DNA from: WVZH01 sp034430895
GTDB taxonomy: Bacteria; Chloroflexota; Anaerolineae; Anaerolineales; E44-bin32
Assembly (NCBI GenBank): GCA_034430895.1
Contig: DAOUDW010000034.1
Location: 62,001 to 126,000 of the forward strand
Reading direction: 5' to 3'
DNA length: 64,000 bases
Shown here: piece by piece, positions 33,325 through 41,884 of the stretch
Layout: each line of letters starts with the position of its first letter
How positions within the stretch are numbered: position 1 is the stretch's first letter
Program-made: the position numbers and the translations under genes
Notes under the pieces: model-generated
The model's input: the letters and a program-made list of their open reading frames with translations, nothing else
The model's database searches: none
What the model was told of the DNA's origin: nothing

Positions 33325-34635
33325 ATGGAAAATCATTCTATTCATTTGCCGTCGACCATGGTGCAAGCGATAAGTCTCGTCGCGGACATGGTTGGCGATA
33401 CGCATTATTCCGTTGTGTCGGAATACCCTGCCCATTTACCAGCGATTGAAGGTGACGAGGATCGCCTGGTTCAGGTTATCGCCAGCCTTGTTGCACACAT
33501 TGTCCAAACGACATCCCATGATGAGGTGCGCGTCCGCGCTGAATTCGTCTCGGCCGGCGATCAAGTATATAGCTTCCAACTCTCGGATGAGAAAATGCGC
33601 GATCTTCAGAATCGTGCGCCCTGCATCATTGTCACTGTCAGCAACGTCGGTCAGGAAGCGAATTTACCGAGCGTCGACATCCCTACGGAAGAAAGCAGGC
33701 TGAAACAGGACAGCGTAGCATATATTTACCCACTTTCAGAATGTGAAAGAATCATTTCTACATTCGGTGGGCATTTATGGCTGCTCGGAAACGAGAAACT
33801 GGGGAAACGCTTGCACATGGCATTGCCGCTGCGGGCGACTCAAGTGGATGGCGCCGATGTATCTCCGCTGCGTCGGATCGTGGAAGATCGCCTTCCTGAT
33901 GCTGATAAAACCGGAAATACGATTCTTGTGATGGTGGAAGAAAGATCAATCCGGGATCTGCTTGTTAAGGAACTCAGAACGGCAGGGTATGAACTCATCG
34001 AAGCAATGAGAGCGGGAGATGTCTTGCCGTTGGCCAGGGAGCACCTGCCGGATTTGATCTTACTCGATTTGCTTGCTCGCGATCCAACGGCGATGGATAT
34101 CGCCATGATATTAAAGCACGACCATACTGCTCAACGAATCCCGGTGATCTTTCTGACTACAACGAGCAATCCGGATGGGAGTATTCGCTTAGGTGCCGCA
34201 AATTTTCTCGTTCGTCCGGTTGGAACGGGTGCATTGTTAGCTACCGTGCGTGCGGTGCTTCATTCTGGTTTTAAACCGGCTTCACGTGTTCTCATCGTCG
34301 AAGCAAACGAGGCAGCCCGCGAGAATATGGTCATGATGATCCAGGCACATGGCCATCGGGTAACCGTAGCTACAGGCCCCGAAGAAGCCTTGGCACTCGC
34401 TGAAAGGGTCGAACCGGACATCATTCTCGTGAACGTTCAATTGGCCCAGGATCGTGATTACTGGCTGCTGCGAGGTTTACGTCAGTTATCGCAGGAAAGC
34501 GCGATTTTCGTTCTGGCAGACGTGCTCAGCGATGAGGAGGGTCAAGCTGCGATGAGCCGTGGCGCATCGGGATATGGAGACACGGGGAGGCTTTCCGACA
34601 TCCTAGACCTTGTTGGTGGGGACGACGAGGAATAG
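33325..34635 (+). CDS. Degenerate kinase-like ATPase fused to two receiver-like domains
   Basis: A 436-residue protein. Residues 30-190 resemble an HATPase domain (EGDEDRLVQVIASLVAH, FGGHLWLLGNEKLGKRLHMALPL) but the N-box Asn is missing and no phosphoacceptor His domain precedes it. Two receiver-like domains follow. The first keeps LILLDLLARDP but has Arg in LVRPV in place of Lys. The second has ILVNVQLAQDR, with Asn in place of the phosphoacceptor Asp, and lacks the KP motif. It is therefore probably a signalling adaptor rather than an enzyme. ATG 33325 has AGG nearby; GGGAGG lies farther upstream. Confidence 0.7.
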   Translation: MENHSIHLPSTMVQAISLVADMVGDTHYSVVSEYPAHLPAIEGDEDRLVQVIASLVAHIVQTTSHDEVRVRAEFVSAGDQVYSFQLSDEKMRDLQNRAPCIIVTVSNVGQEANLPSVDIPTEESRLKQDSVAYIYPLSECERIISTFGGHLWLLGNEKLGKRLHMALPLRATQVDGADVSPLRRIVEDRLPDADKTGNTILVMVEERSIRDLLVKELRTAGYELIEAMRAGDVLPLAREHLPDLILLDLLARDPTAMDIAMILKHDHTAQRIPVIFLTTTSNPDGSIRLGAANFLVRPVGTGALLATVRAVLHSGFKPASRVLIVEANEAARENMVMMIQAHGHRVTVATGPEEALALAERVEPDIILVNVQLAQDRDYWLLRGLRQLSQESAIFVLADVLSDEEGQAAMSRGASGYGDTGRLSDILDLVGGDDEE

Positions 34636-34659
34636 ACTTCCACAGCGCGTATAAACTTC

Positions 34660-34678
34660 TGTTCCCGTCCAGGGAACA
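34660..34678. terminator. Small hairpin between convergent genes
   Basis: TGTTCCC-GTCCA-GGGAACA, 7-bp stem, no T tract. It may separate the receiver-like gene from the transpeptidase, but termination is not assured. Confidence 0.3.
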
Positions 34679-34720
34679 CAATCCTTGATCGATACTCAAT
34701 TGTATTCGCATCCAAGTGGG

Positions 34721-35749
34721 CTAAAAAACATCCACGGTCGTTCCGTGGCCTGCTTTTAGGATTTCGTCGGCTTCAATCACCGGCGTACACCAGCGAAACA
34801 GCCATTTCGCTTCTTCAGAGCGCATATTAACGCAGCCATGGCTTTTAGGACGACCGAAGTCCGTATGCCAGTAGGTGCCGTGAAATGCCACACCCGTTTT
34901 GTGGAAGAACGAAACCCACGGGACTCCCGGAAGTTCGTAAGCTTCCAAATTGGGCGTGAGATGTCCATCACCCATATGACGCAGCGGCGTTTTCTTGGTG
35001 ATGTAGAATCTGCCCCGTGGTGTCGCCGTAGGTATACCGTTTGGACCTGGTTCTTGATTGGGGATACCGCTGGATATGCGCGTGCGAAATATGACTTCTT
35101 CCTTCTCGTAAACTCGCAACTCTTGATAGGCCAAGGAGACTTCGATCCGTTTTTCGTGTGGTTCGAGATGTGTGGAAATGGGTTCGAGTTCTTCCTTTTC
35201 GATAAAGCGCAGGTGCTCGGCACGGGTATAGTATTTTACCTTTAGCAGATCATCGAGAAGACAGTACCAGGTTCTACCATCACTTCCCTTTTCTATCGAA
35301 GTGACCCAAGCAATTGATTGATAGTAAAGGCGGTAGAGTGGATCGGATTGCGGGTCAGGCTTTCGGTAGGATCGTGTGAATGGTACGCACACTTCGAAGA
35401 GGGCACCATTTTCCGGCACTTCACTGCGTGGCTGGACTGGCTTCCAGCTCACACATTGGATATGACCGGAATGGATGAAACCATCAGATATTTGATACCA
35501 AACCGGGTTATTTACAGGACCATCGTCTGAACGGATGCGTTCCAGAAGGGTTAGCAAAGTGTCACGTTCGATGTATGCAAGACGAGTTGCCTGAAAAGAT
35601 GGTTCGAGATAGAGTCCGATGGAGGTGACTGTAACACGTCCCAATCCGATAGGATCGTTAAAGTTGATTGGAGGAGGGGGTGTGCAGATCATCCCCCCAG
35701 CGGCCAATGCAGCAAGCTTTACGAAGCTACGTCGATTCATTGTATCCAT
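34721..35749 (-). CDS. Tat-exported L,D-transpeptidase (YkuD family)
   Basis: A 342-residue secreted protein. The N-terminus MDTMNRRSFVKLAALAAGG is a twin-arginine signal (RRSFVK), followed by an SH3-like region (about 40-110) and the YkuD catalytic domain with HGTYWHTDFGRPKSHGCVNM. In that motif His and Cys form the catalytic pair. Such enzymes form 3-3 peptidoglycan crosslinks or attach proteins. A longer in-frame reading upstream is unlikely because the Tat signal marks the start. A minus-strand TACAAT (around 35762) with TTGTTA 17 nt upstream may be its promoter. It is monocistronic. Confidence 0.9.
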   Translation of the reverse strand: MDTMNRRSFVKLAALAAGGMICTPPPPINFNDPIGLGRVTVTSIGLYLEPSFQATRLAYIERDTLLTLLERIRSDDGPVNNPVWYQISDGFIHSGHIQCVSWKPVQPRSEVPENGALFEVCVPFTRSYRKPDPQSDPLYRLYYQSIAWVTSIEKGSDGRTWYCLLDDLLKVKYYTRAEHLRFIEKEELEPISTHLEPHEKRIEVSLAYQELRVYEKEEVIFRTRISSGIPNQEPGPNGIPTATPRGRFYITKKTPLRHMGDGHLTPNLEAYELPGVPWVSFFHKTGVAFHGTYWHTDFGRPKSHGCVNMRSEEAKWLFRWCTPVIEADEILKAGHGTTVDVF

Positions 35750-35989
35750 TGTTTTCAAATTGTACTGATTATGTCTAAAAATAACAACGTATACACAGAT
35801 TTTGGCAAGATTATCCTCGGTTATTGATGCTTTGGATATGAATTTGCGGTAGGGTGGGCTGTGAAATTTATTCCTCCCCAAATTGGACAAACCCATCATG
35901 GTATAATGCCCCGCATCCAGGGAATCCGTGAAAATCGGTTACGATTTCTATATTGATCAGAATCATACCGAGAGCATCAGGAAAGCAGC

Positions 35990-36580
35990 TTGCAGGACGT
36001 ACGCGCTTTTATCGCTATTAATCTGCCTGAAGATATCATTCAGCGATTGGGAAACCAAATTGTAATTATCAGCGACCTTGTGCCGCAGGGTTTGATTCGC
36101 TGGGTGCGAGAAGCAAACATCCACATCACATTGAAATTTTTAGGTAATGTTACAACTGTCGATCTCGATAAAATAACAAACTCAATGCAGCACATCGCAG
36201 TCAGGCATGCTGCTTTTCAATTTGATGTTGCTTCGTTTGGATGTTTCCCGGATATCCAATCACCTCGTACATTATGGATCGGCATTCGTGAACCCAATGG
36301 TGCACTCTTGCGTTTACAATCTGATTTCGAGGATGGTTTAGAAGGGCTTGGTTTTTCACGTGAGCGGCGAAAATTCCATTCCCATCTGACGATCGGTCGC
36401 GTAAAAAGACATGTTCATCGAAATGAGATATCAGATTTGGCTCAGCATCTTACGCAGGTCAATGTTGGAAATATCGGCACAGTTCAGGTGAGTGAAATAG
36501 CGTTGATGCGTAGCGACCTTCGTCCGACAGGCGCTGTTTACACTCGTATCGCTGTTGTTAACCTCAAGGAGATGGTTTGA
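35990..36580 (+). CDS. thpR: RNA 2',3'-cyclic phosphodiesterase ThpR (LigT family)
   Basis: A 196-residue two-H phosphoesterase that opens 2',3'-cyclic RNA ends. Both HxTx motifs are present: HITLKFLG around residue 45 and HLTIGRVKR around residue 130, with RAFIAINLPEDI at the N-terminus. The start is a TTG at 35990 preceded by AGGAAAG. A TATAAT at 35902-35907 may be its -10 box but lacks a well-placed -35. It overlaps the next gene by 4 nt. Confidence 0.92.
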   Translation: MQDVRAFIAINLPEDIIQRLGNQIVIISDLVPQGLIRWVREANIHITLKFLGNVTTVDLDKITNSMQHIAVRHAAFQFDVASFGCFPDIQSPRTLWIGIREPNGALLRLQSDFEDGLEGLGFSRERRKFHSHLTIGRVKRHVHRNEISDLAQHLTQVNVGNIGTVQVSEIALMRSDLRPTGAVYTRIAVVNLKEMV

Positions 36581-37077
36581 GTTACGAGTATATGCCCGTT
36601 GTGTCTGTAATCGGTGCTGCAGAAAGTACTGCGGCGCAGGATGCCGACGCTGAGGAAATTGGAAGATTGCTCGCGGAGCAAAGTATTATTCTTGCCTGTG
36701 GTGGGCGGAGTGGTGTAATGCAAGCGGCAAGTCGTGGCGCGCGAAACGCAGGAGGTTTAACCATCGGTATTCTTCCCGGAACCGATCGGGATAGCGGCAA
36801 TCCTTATCTAAGCGTCGCTCTTCCAACCGGACTCGGCCATGCGCGCAATGTGCTTGTGATTCTCGCAGGACAAGTTGTTATCGCCATCGGTGGAGGATTC
36901 GGCACACTCTCAGAGATTGCGATGGCGTTGAAGATGGGGAAGAAGGTAATTGGCCTTCGCACATGGCAAGCTGAAAACCATCGGGGAGAGCTCGCCAGTA
37001 TTCATGCAGTCAATACTCCTGTAGAGGCTGTATCTGTTGTGAATTCGTTCTTGTCAACTACAAGACCAGGCAGTTAA
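36577..37077 (+). CDS. TIGR00725/LOG-like nucleotide-binding protein
   Basis: A 166-residue Rossmann-like protein of the lysine-decarboxylase-like/LOG superfamily. It has GAAESTAAQD, CGGRSGVMQAASRGA, GLGHARN and the signature GGGFGTLSEIAMAL. Members with the PGGxGTxxE motif hydrolyse nucleoside 5'-monophosphates to base and ribose phosphate; the exact substrate here is unknown. The start is TTG 36577 inside the end of thpR, with AAGGAG at 36566-36571, a perfect ribosome binding site. It is the middle gene of the operon. Confidence 0.88.
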   Translation: MSYEYMPVVSVIGAAESTAAQDADAEEIGRLLAEQSIILACGGRSGVMQAASRGARNAGGLTIGILPGTDRDSGNPYLSVALPTGLGHARNVLVILAGQVVIAIGGGFGTLSEIAMALKMGKKVIGLRTWQAENHRGELASIHAVNTPVEAVSVVNSFLSTTRPGS

Positions 37078-37080
37078 CGG

Positions 37081-37434
37081 ATGTCAGAAACCGCTCTTGA
37101 ACTCGCGCACACCATTGTGGAAACCCTCGATGAGAAAAAAGGGGCCGATATCCTCCTCCTTGATTTGATCGGTGTTTGCTCGTTTACAGATTATTTTATA
37201 TTGTGTACAGCGGTCAGTGAACGCACACTCAAGGCGCTTGCAGAGGAAGTCCACCTTCAGATCAAGAAGAAGTATTCCAAAAATGAATACAGCCTTGAAG
37301 GCGATGCAAGCAGTGGTTGGATCCTCATCGATTATGGTGATGTAATCCTGCATCTCTTTTCGGCGGATTTGCGTAATTATTATAAGCTTGAGGAATTATG
37401 GGAGGATGGGAAAGTCCTTTTGCGAATTCAGTAA
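37081..37434 (+). CDS. rsfS: Ribosomal silencing factor RsfS
   Basis: A 117-residue RsfS that binds L14 on the large subunit and blocks joining under starvation. The family pattern is clear: KKGADILLLDL, CSFTDYFILCTAVSERTLKALA, SSGWILIDYGDVILHLFSADLRNYYKLEELW. It begins 3 nt after the previous gene and ends the operon before a strong hairpin. RsfS is commonly next to nadD; here that link is broken. Confidence 0.95.
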   Translation: MSETALELAHTIVETLDEKKGADILLLDLIGVCSFTDYFILCTAVSERTLKALAEEVHLQIKKKYSKNEYSLEGDASSGWILIDYGDVILHLFSADLRNYYKLEELWEDGKVLLRIQ

Positions 37435-37509
37435 TTAGCAGATAGCGAATTGCAGAGTGATCGAATACCATCGTGTAATATATTGAGGGATCGACAACGG
37501 GGATTCGAT

Positions 37510-37547
37510 AAAGGAAGCCCATGGAAAAATGGGCTTCCTTTATTTTA
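37510..37547 (+). terminator. Strong intrinsic terminator after rsfS
   Basis: A perfect 13-bp stem (AAAGGAAGCCCAT / ATGGGCTTCCTTT) with a 6-nt loop and an ATTTTAT tail. It also lies ahead of the 3' end of the convergent TPR gene. Confidence 0.92.
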
Positions 37548-37592
37548 TAACTTGGTCTCAGGGTGACCACATTAACGAAGACGTATAAATAT

Positions 37593-40500
37593 CTACGCGA
37601 CCTCTGTGCCTCGTTGGTAGGCTTTAATGGCTTCTTGTAGTTGATCGTTCTTCATATAGGCATCCCCAAGCAATTGCCATAGGTCTGGTGCTTCGGGTTC
37701 CCGATCCAGTGCTAAGTTTATGTCCTCGATCACCGCCTGCAACTCTTTTTTACGTTTGATTAGCTCGGTGTAATGCAGTTTTGCTTGTTCGATATTGTCC
37801 GTTGCGAAGGCTTGCCGGGCGAGATCGAGAATCTCGGAAGGCTCTAATTTTTTCGGTTTTGCTTTTATAGCACGAGCTGGTTCCGGTTCCGACTCGGGTT
37901 CCGGTTCGGGTTCCGGTTCGGGCTCCGGCTCCGGCTCTGGCTCGGGTTCCGGCTCGGGTTCCGGCTCTGGCTCTGGCTCTGGCTCGGGTTCCGGTTCGGG
38001 TTCCGGCTCGGGCTCCGGCTCTGGCTCAGGTTCCGGTTCAATCGCAGCCGCAGTTGGTATTTCTTCGATTGCTCCTTCGGGTTCAAGGAAGTCAATTTCT
38101 TCCATTTCGGCGATGGAATACGTAATCGCCGCTTCTTGTTCCATGGAAGCCATCGGTGCAACTTCTTCCACGGAGGATTGCTCTTGGATGGGTTCAGGTT
38201 GTTCGAATTCGGGTTGCGGTTCTTCACTCGCTGCAAATTCCTCTACCACGGGTTCGATTTCAGCTGCTGGTTCCATTTCGGGTTCCGCAGATGGCGCTTG
38301 TGCAACTTCCTCATGAACCGCTGGAGCAGGGGGTGGGACTTCATCTGCAGCAGGTCGCAGCCAATCGGGAATCTCGATCTCAATGTCGGTATCGGGATCT
38401 CGGTAGACTGGACGTCGGGGTTCTATGGATTCAATGGCCTCGTCCGATTCGATGGAAGGAACTTCTTCCTCAACTACACCAGAATCCACTCTGGCATGGG
38501 AAACCATCGTCGGCGCATCCGGTTCGGGTTGAGAGGCAGCGACCTCCAATAACCAATCAGGCGCTTCGTCTTCCGATTCGGCTTCGGGCAATTTGAGTGG
38601 CTGGGTTGCCATGCGATCGAGCCAATCGGTTGTCTCTTCGACTTCTCGTTTATCGTCGATGGAAGTATCCGCCACCGGAATTTCTTCGATCGGTTCAGCT
38701 GGAACTGGTTCTCTCGGAGCTGGCGCCACGCTAGGTTCAGCTTGTTGTACAGGTTCAACCGGGACAGCTTTCTGAGGTGCGGGTGTTTCCTCCCGTATTG
38801 GTGCCTCGAGGCTGGGCTCGATTCCTACATCAACATCGAGACCACGCTGCGCTGCCAGGTCTTCAAGCCAGTCGAGGCCCTGCTGTGGTTCTTCAGGAAT
38901 ATGCTGCTCTTCCATGATGGGCGCGGCAGGAGTACCCATACCTGCGGAGTCTGTGGCTTGCCAATCTTGCTGTGCGGAGGCATCTTCTTGTTCTACAACC
39001 GTTTGTTTGGCTGCGAGATCTTCAAGCCAGTCGAAAACCTCATCGTCTTTCAAATCCGTTGTATCAGCAGCAGCGACCTCGTTGGCGAATGCATTCAGTG
39101 ATCCGGTGTCGACGAGCTTTTGTTCCGCAATCGGTCGTTCTTCTACGGGTGCTGGCTCCTGATCGATTTCGTCGGTAGCGATTTCCTTAAGCCAATCGAT
39201 CGTATCTTCTTCGGCAGCCGAGATTTTAAATTCCTGAGAATCTGGCTCGGCAATACCATCGAGCCAGGCCGGTGCTTCATCCTCGGATGGGGTTTCTTCC
39301 TTTACGTCTTCTGTTGACGGTTCATCAATGCCTTGCAACCAATTCGGGGTCTCTTGCATGGAAGGCGTCTCGAAGGATGGGGCGGCCTGCTCCATTTCGG
39401 GTTTGCCGATACCCGTGAGCCAATCCTCAGCTTCTCCGCTTTGGATCGATTCAATCGAAGCCATAGGTTCCACTTGTTCAGCAGCAGGTGTTACCTGTTC
39501 GGGTTCGGCGGCCGGTCTATCCGTTTCCTTTGAATCCAGATCCGATAGCCAATCCAATGTGTCGTCGTCAGGCGCTTTTGCTATCCCTGGTGTGGGTTGG
39601 GCAATTTCTGGGCTGGTTTGAACTTCTGGTTGTGTTTCAACAACCTGCGGCATTTGTTCTGCTTCTTCACCTAGCTTGGTTAAACTCTCTAGCCAACTTG
39701 GTGCTTCTACGCTTTTTTCTTGTACTGCTTCGGCGTAGAATTCTTCTTCCTCTTCTAGTGCGGAGGAAAAATCCTTCTTCGAGAGTTCGACCGAATCAGG
39801 AGCGGCTATATTTTGAAGCCAATTTGGAGCTTCAGCTGCGGGTACCGCATCGGGAGGCGTTACGCTTGGCGTGAGTTCAAAATCGTCAGGTGGGGCAGCT
39901 GCTTGTGCTTGGTCTGCACTGTCTTTCTCGGGTGTGAATAGTCCTTCAGGTTGTTCCCCAACAACCGCTGCTGCATCTGCTTGTGAGCCTGGCTCAATCC
40001 CACCTGCATAGGCTTCCGCTGGGGTAGGTTCTTCAATGCCGTGTTCCCTGCTTTCATCGAACCATTCGGGAAGTTTGACCTCCGACTTGACTGCAGTTTC
40101 TTCACTCACCGGCTCTTCTTCGTCATCGTCGAACGGAATTCCTTTCTTCTTTATTTCCTGGGATTCGCGATCCCCGAGCCAGGTGATGATTGTGGGAGTT
40201 GCTCCGGGTTCTTGCGCACCTAACCAACCTGGAAGCGATCCGGACTCGCCTTCATCGTCCAGGTCACTTTGTTGGGATACCGCTTCTTCAATTTCCGGTT
40301 CGACGCCAAGTACTGGTTCATCCGAGATGGGTGGGGCGGAGTCGCTTGGGCTGGGCGCAACTTCACTCATATCTGCCGCGATGTCTCCCAGCCAATCAGG
40401 TAAACTGCTTCCGCCGCTTCCACCTTGCGCGGCCGCTTCATCAGGAGCAATATCATGCATCCAACTCGGAATTTTAGCCGGCGTGAGTTCGGCATCTTCA

Positions 40501-41699
40501 TCACCCGTCGCTTCATTCTCTGAAGATGATGAGTCGCTGGGCAAGATTCCCGCATCGAGGGAATCAAGTTCATCGTCGCTGAATGAAACCGGTCCTTCCT
40601 GAATCTCACCCGTCGACTTTGTCCATCCGGCTTCACTCATCCATTCCGGGATCTTCGATGCAGCAGATTTTGCTTCTTCCTCTGAAGGTGTTCTTTCTGC
40701 TTCAGGAGATGCTGACTCTGAGGGTTCATCCGGCGTAAAGGGGGGAGGGGCATCAGAATCTTGATTCATATCGCTCGTCGCTTTTTGGGTAGATTTACCG
40801 AGTTCTTCGAGCCATGTTGGTTTTGACGGTTTTTTAAGTGTGCCCGAATCGGTGTCCCCAAGTTTTACTCCTAGAGATGCGGCCCAGGACGGTTTGCCAG
40901 GCTCCGTTGATGGCATGGGTTGGCCAGGGCTCCATTCGAGACGTTCCAATTTCACACTGCTTGCATCGACGGTTTCCGGATCGATGCTGGCATCCTCAAC
41001 GAACGCCATGTACGGGTCAATTGCAGCCAATCGTCGATGGTATGTGCTGGCTTCTTCCGCTTTATTATTTACTCGAAGCACCGAAACCATAATACGGTTC
41101 GCATCCAGGCAATAAGGTAATTTTTCCAGGATTTGATTGCCAACTTCCGCAGCTTCAAGATATTGATTTGTCCGCCAATACATGGATGAGAGCATCACTT
41201 GCAAATCAGGACGTTCAGGGTCTTCATGAAGGGCTGCGCGTAACTCTGCGATCGCCTGAGAATACAATTCTCCATGTGCGTACATGCGTGCGAGTGCACC
41301 GCGCGTCATCCGTACTTTCGCGGGTTCGATTCCATCTCGATTGCCGATCAGTCGACGCAGTTCCTGTTGGATCGCTGGATTGGCGGGGTTGGTCTCAAAA
41401 GCGCGTTCCATATGCCATATCGCAGAGTCTAAATTGCCTTCATCTTCACGAATGATGGCCATTCCAATGTGAGAGACGAAATCATCTGGTGCGGCAGAGA
41501 GAACGCGTTGAAATATATCAGCTGCATCACCGTAGCGCTTGGCTTCCAGGTAGGATTTGCCCAGCAGACGATAGGTTTCCAGGTGTTTTGGGTAAGATTC
41601 AAGGATTCTGCGGCAATGGGAAATCGCCTCATCGAGTTTTTGCTGTTCGATGAGATCGTCGATTGCTTTGATATAGGCGCGTAACGTTATCTCTGCCAT
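37593..41699 (-). CDS. Giant TPR protein with about twenty Trp-Leu motifs and a Glu-Pro tract
   Basis: A 1368-residue protein with no signal peptide or membrane helix. Residues 1-240 are TPR repeats (for example LDEAISHCRRILESYPKHLETYRLLGKSYLEA). Residues 265-1230 are acidic and presumably disordered, carrying about twenty short motifs of the form (I/L/A)Px W(L/M)xx(I/L), such as IPEWMSEAG, LPDWLGDIA, APNWLQNIA and FDWLEDLAA. A run of Glu-Pro pairs follows, then a C-terminal TPR pair (about 1285-1368). It looks like a scaffold that docks partners through repeated tryptophan motifs. GAGG lies before ATG 41697-41699. The family name is unknown to me. Confidence 0.85.
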   Translation of the reverse strand: MAEITLRAYIKAIDDLIEQQKLDEAISHCRRILESYPKHLETYRLLGKSYLEAKRYGDAADIFQRVLSAAPDDFVSHIGMAIIREDEGNLDSAIWHMERAFETNPANPAIQQELRRLIGNRDGIEPAKVRMTRGALARMYAHGELYSQAIAELRAALHEDPERPDLQVMLSSMYWRTNQYLEAAEVGNQILEKLPYCLDANRIMVSVLRVNNKAEEASTYHRRLAAIDPYMAFVEDASIDPETVDASSVKLERLEWSPGQPMPSTEPGKPSWAASLGVKLGDTDSGTLKKPSKPTWLEELGKSTQKATSDMNQDSDAPPPFTPDEPSESASPEAERTPSEEEAKSAASKIPEWMSEAGWTKSTGEIQEGPVSFSDDELDSLDAGILPSDSSSSENEATGDEDAELTPAKIPSWMHDIAPDEAAAQGGSGGSSLPDWLGDIAADMSEVAPSPSDSAPPISDEPVLGVEPEIEEAVSQQSDLDDEGESGSLPGWLGAQEPGATPTIITWLGDRESQEIKKKGIPFDDDEEEPVSEETAVKSEVKLPEWFDESREHGIEEPTPAEAYAGGIEPGSQADAAAVVGEQPEGLFTPEKDSADQAQAAAPPDDFELTPSVTPPDAVPAAEAPNWLQNIAAPDSVELSKKDFSSALEEEEEFYAEAVQEKSVEAPSWLESLTKLGEEAEQMPQVVETQPEVQTSPEIAQPTPGIAKAPDDDTLDWLSDLDSKETDRPAAEPEQVTPAAEQVEPMASIESIQSGEAEDWLTGIGKPEMEQAAPSFETPSMQETPNWLQGIDEPSTEDVKEETPSEDEAPAWLDGIAEPDSQEFKISAAEEDTIDWLKEIATDEIDQEPAPVEERPIAEQKLVDTGSLNAFANEVAAADTTDLKDDEVFDWLEDLAAKQTVVEQEDASAQQDWQATDSAGMGTPAAPIMEEQHIPEEPQQGLDWLEDLAAQRGLDVDVGIEPSLEAPIREETPAPQKAVPVEPVQQAEPSVAPAPREPVPAEPIEEIPVADTSIDDKREVEETTDWLDRMATQPLKLPEAESEDEAPDWLLEVAASQPEPDAPTMVSHARVDSGVVEEEVPSIESDEAIESIEPRRPVYRDPDTDIEIEIPDWLRPAADEVPPPAPAVHEEVAQAPSAEPEMEPAAEIEPVVEEFAASEEPQPEFEQPEPIQEQSSVEEVAPMASMEQEAAITYSIAEMEEIDFLEPEGAIEEIPTAAAIEPEPEPEPEPEPEPEPEPEPEPEPEPEPEPEPEPEPEPEPEPEPEPEPESEPEPARAIKAKPKKLEPSEILDLARQAFATDNIEQAKLHYTELIKRKKELQAVIEDINLALDREPEAPDLWQLLGDAYMKNDQLQEAIKAYQRGTEVA
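37878..38040 (-). repeat. Glu-Pro codon tandem repeat
   Basis: About 160 bp of alternating GAG/GAA and CCG/CCC codons encode roughly 25 Glu-Pro pairs in the TPR protein, with one Ser interruption. The repeat is a slippage-prone site; the plus strand reads Gly-Ser-like shadows that are not genes. Confidence 0.95.
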
Positions 41700-41823
41700 G
41701 CAGGTACCTCGTTATTAGTATGCTATAGTTGCAAGGTTTGTGCAAGCGAGCGAGGTTTGAGGTTAATGAGATTCTTAAATATTTCCTAATCGTTCGATTT
41801 AACAGAGACTGTCTTAAGAAAAT

Positions 41824-41867
41824 GTCACGAAAAACCTGGAAAACATGCTGAGTAGCGATTTCGTGAC
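41824..41867. repeat. Inverted repeat between TPR and deacetylase genes
   Basis: GTCACGAAA and TTTCGTGAC, perfect 9-bp arms separated by 26 nt. On the minus strand ATTTTCTT follows the hairpin. It may terminate the deacetylase transcript or serve as an operator for the TPR gene. The rest of the gap (41700-41884) shows no gene. Confidence 0.4.
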
Positions 41868-41884
41868 TATCCCTGGCCCTTTTC

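Noticed and set aside
37795..38316. Plus-strand open frame of 173 residues with long Gly-Ser repeats
   Set aside because: It is the antisense of the Glu-Pro codon tract of the TPR protein; the repetitive codon pattern keeps stops out.
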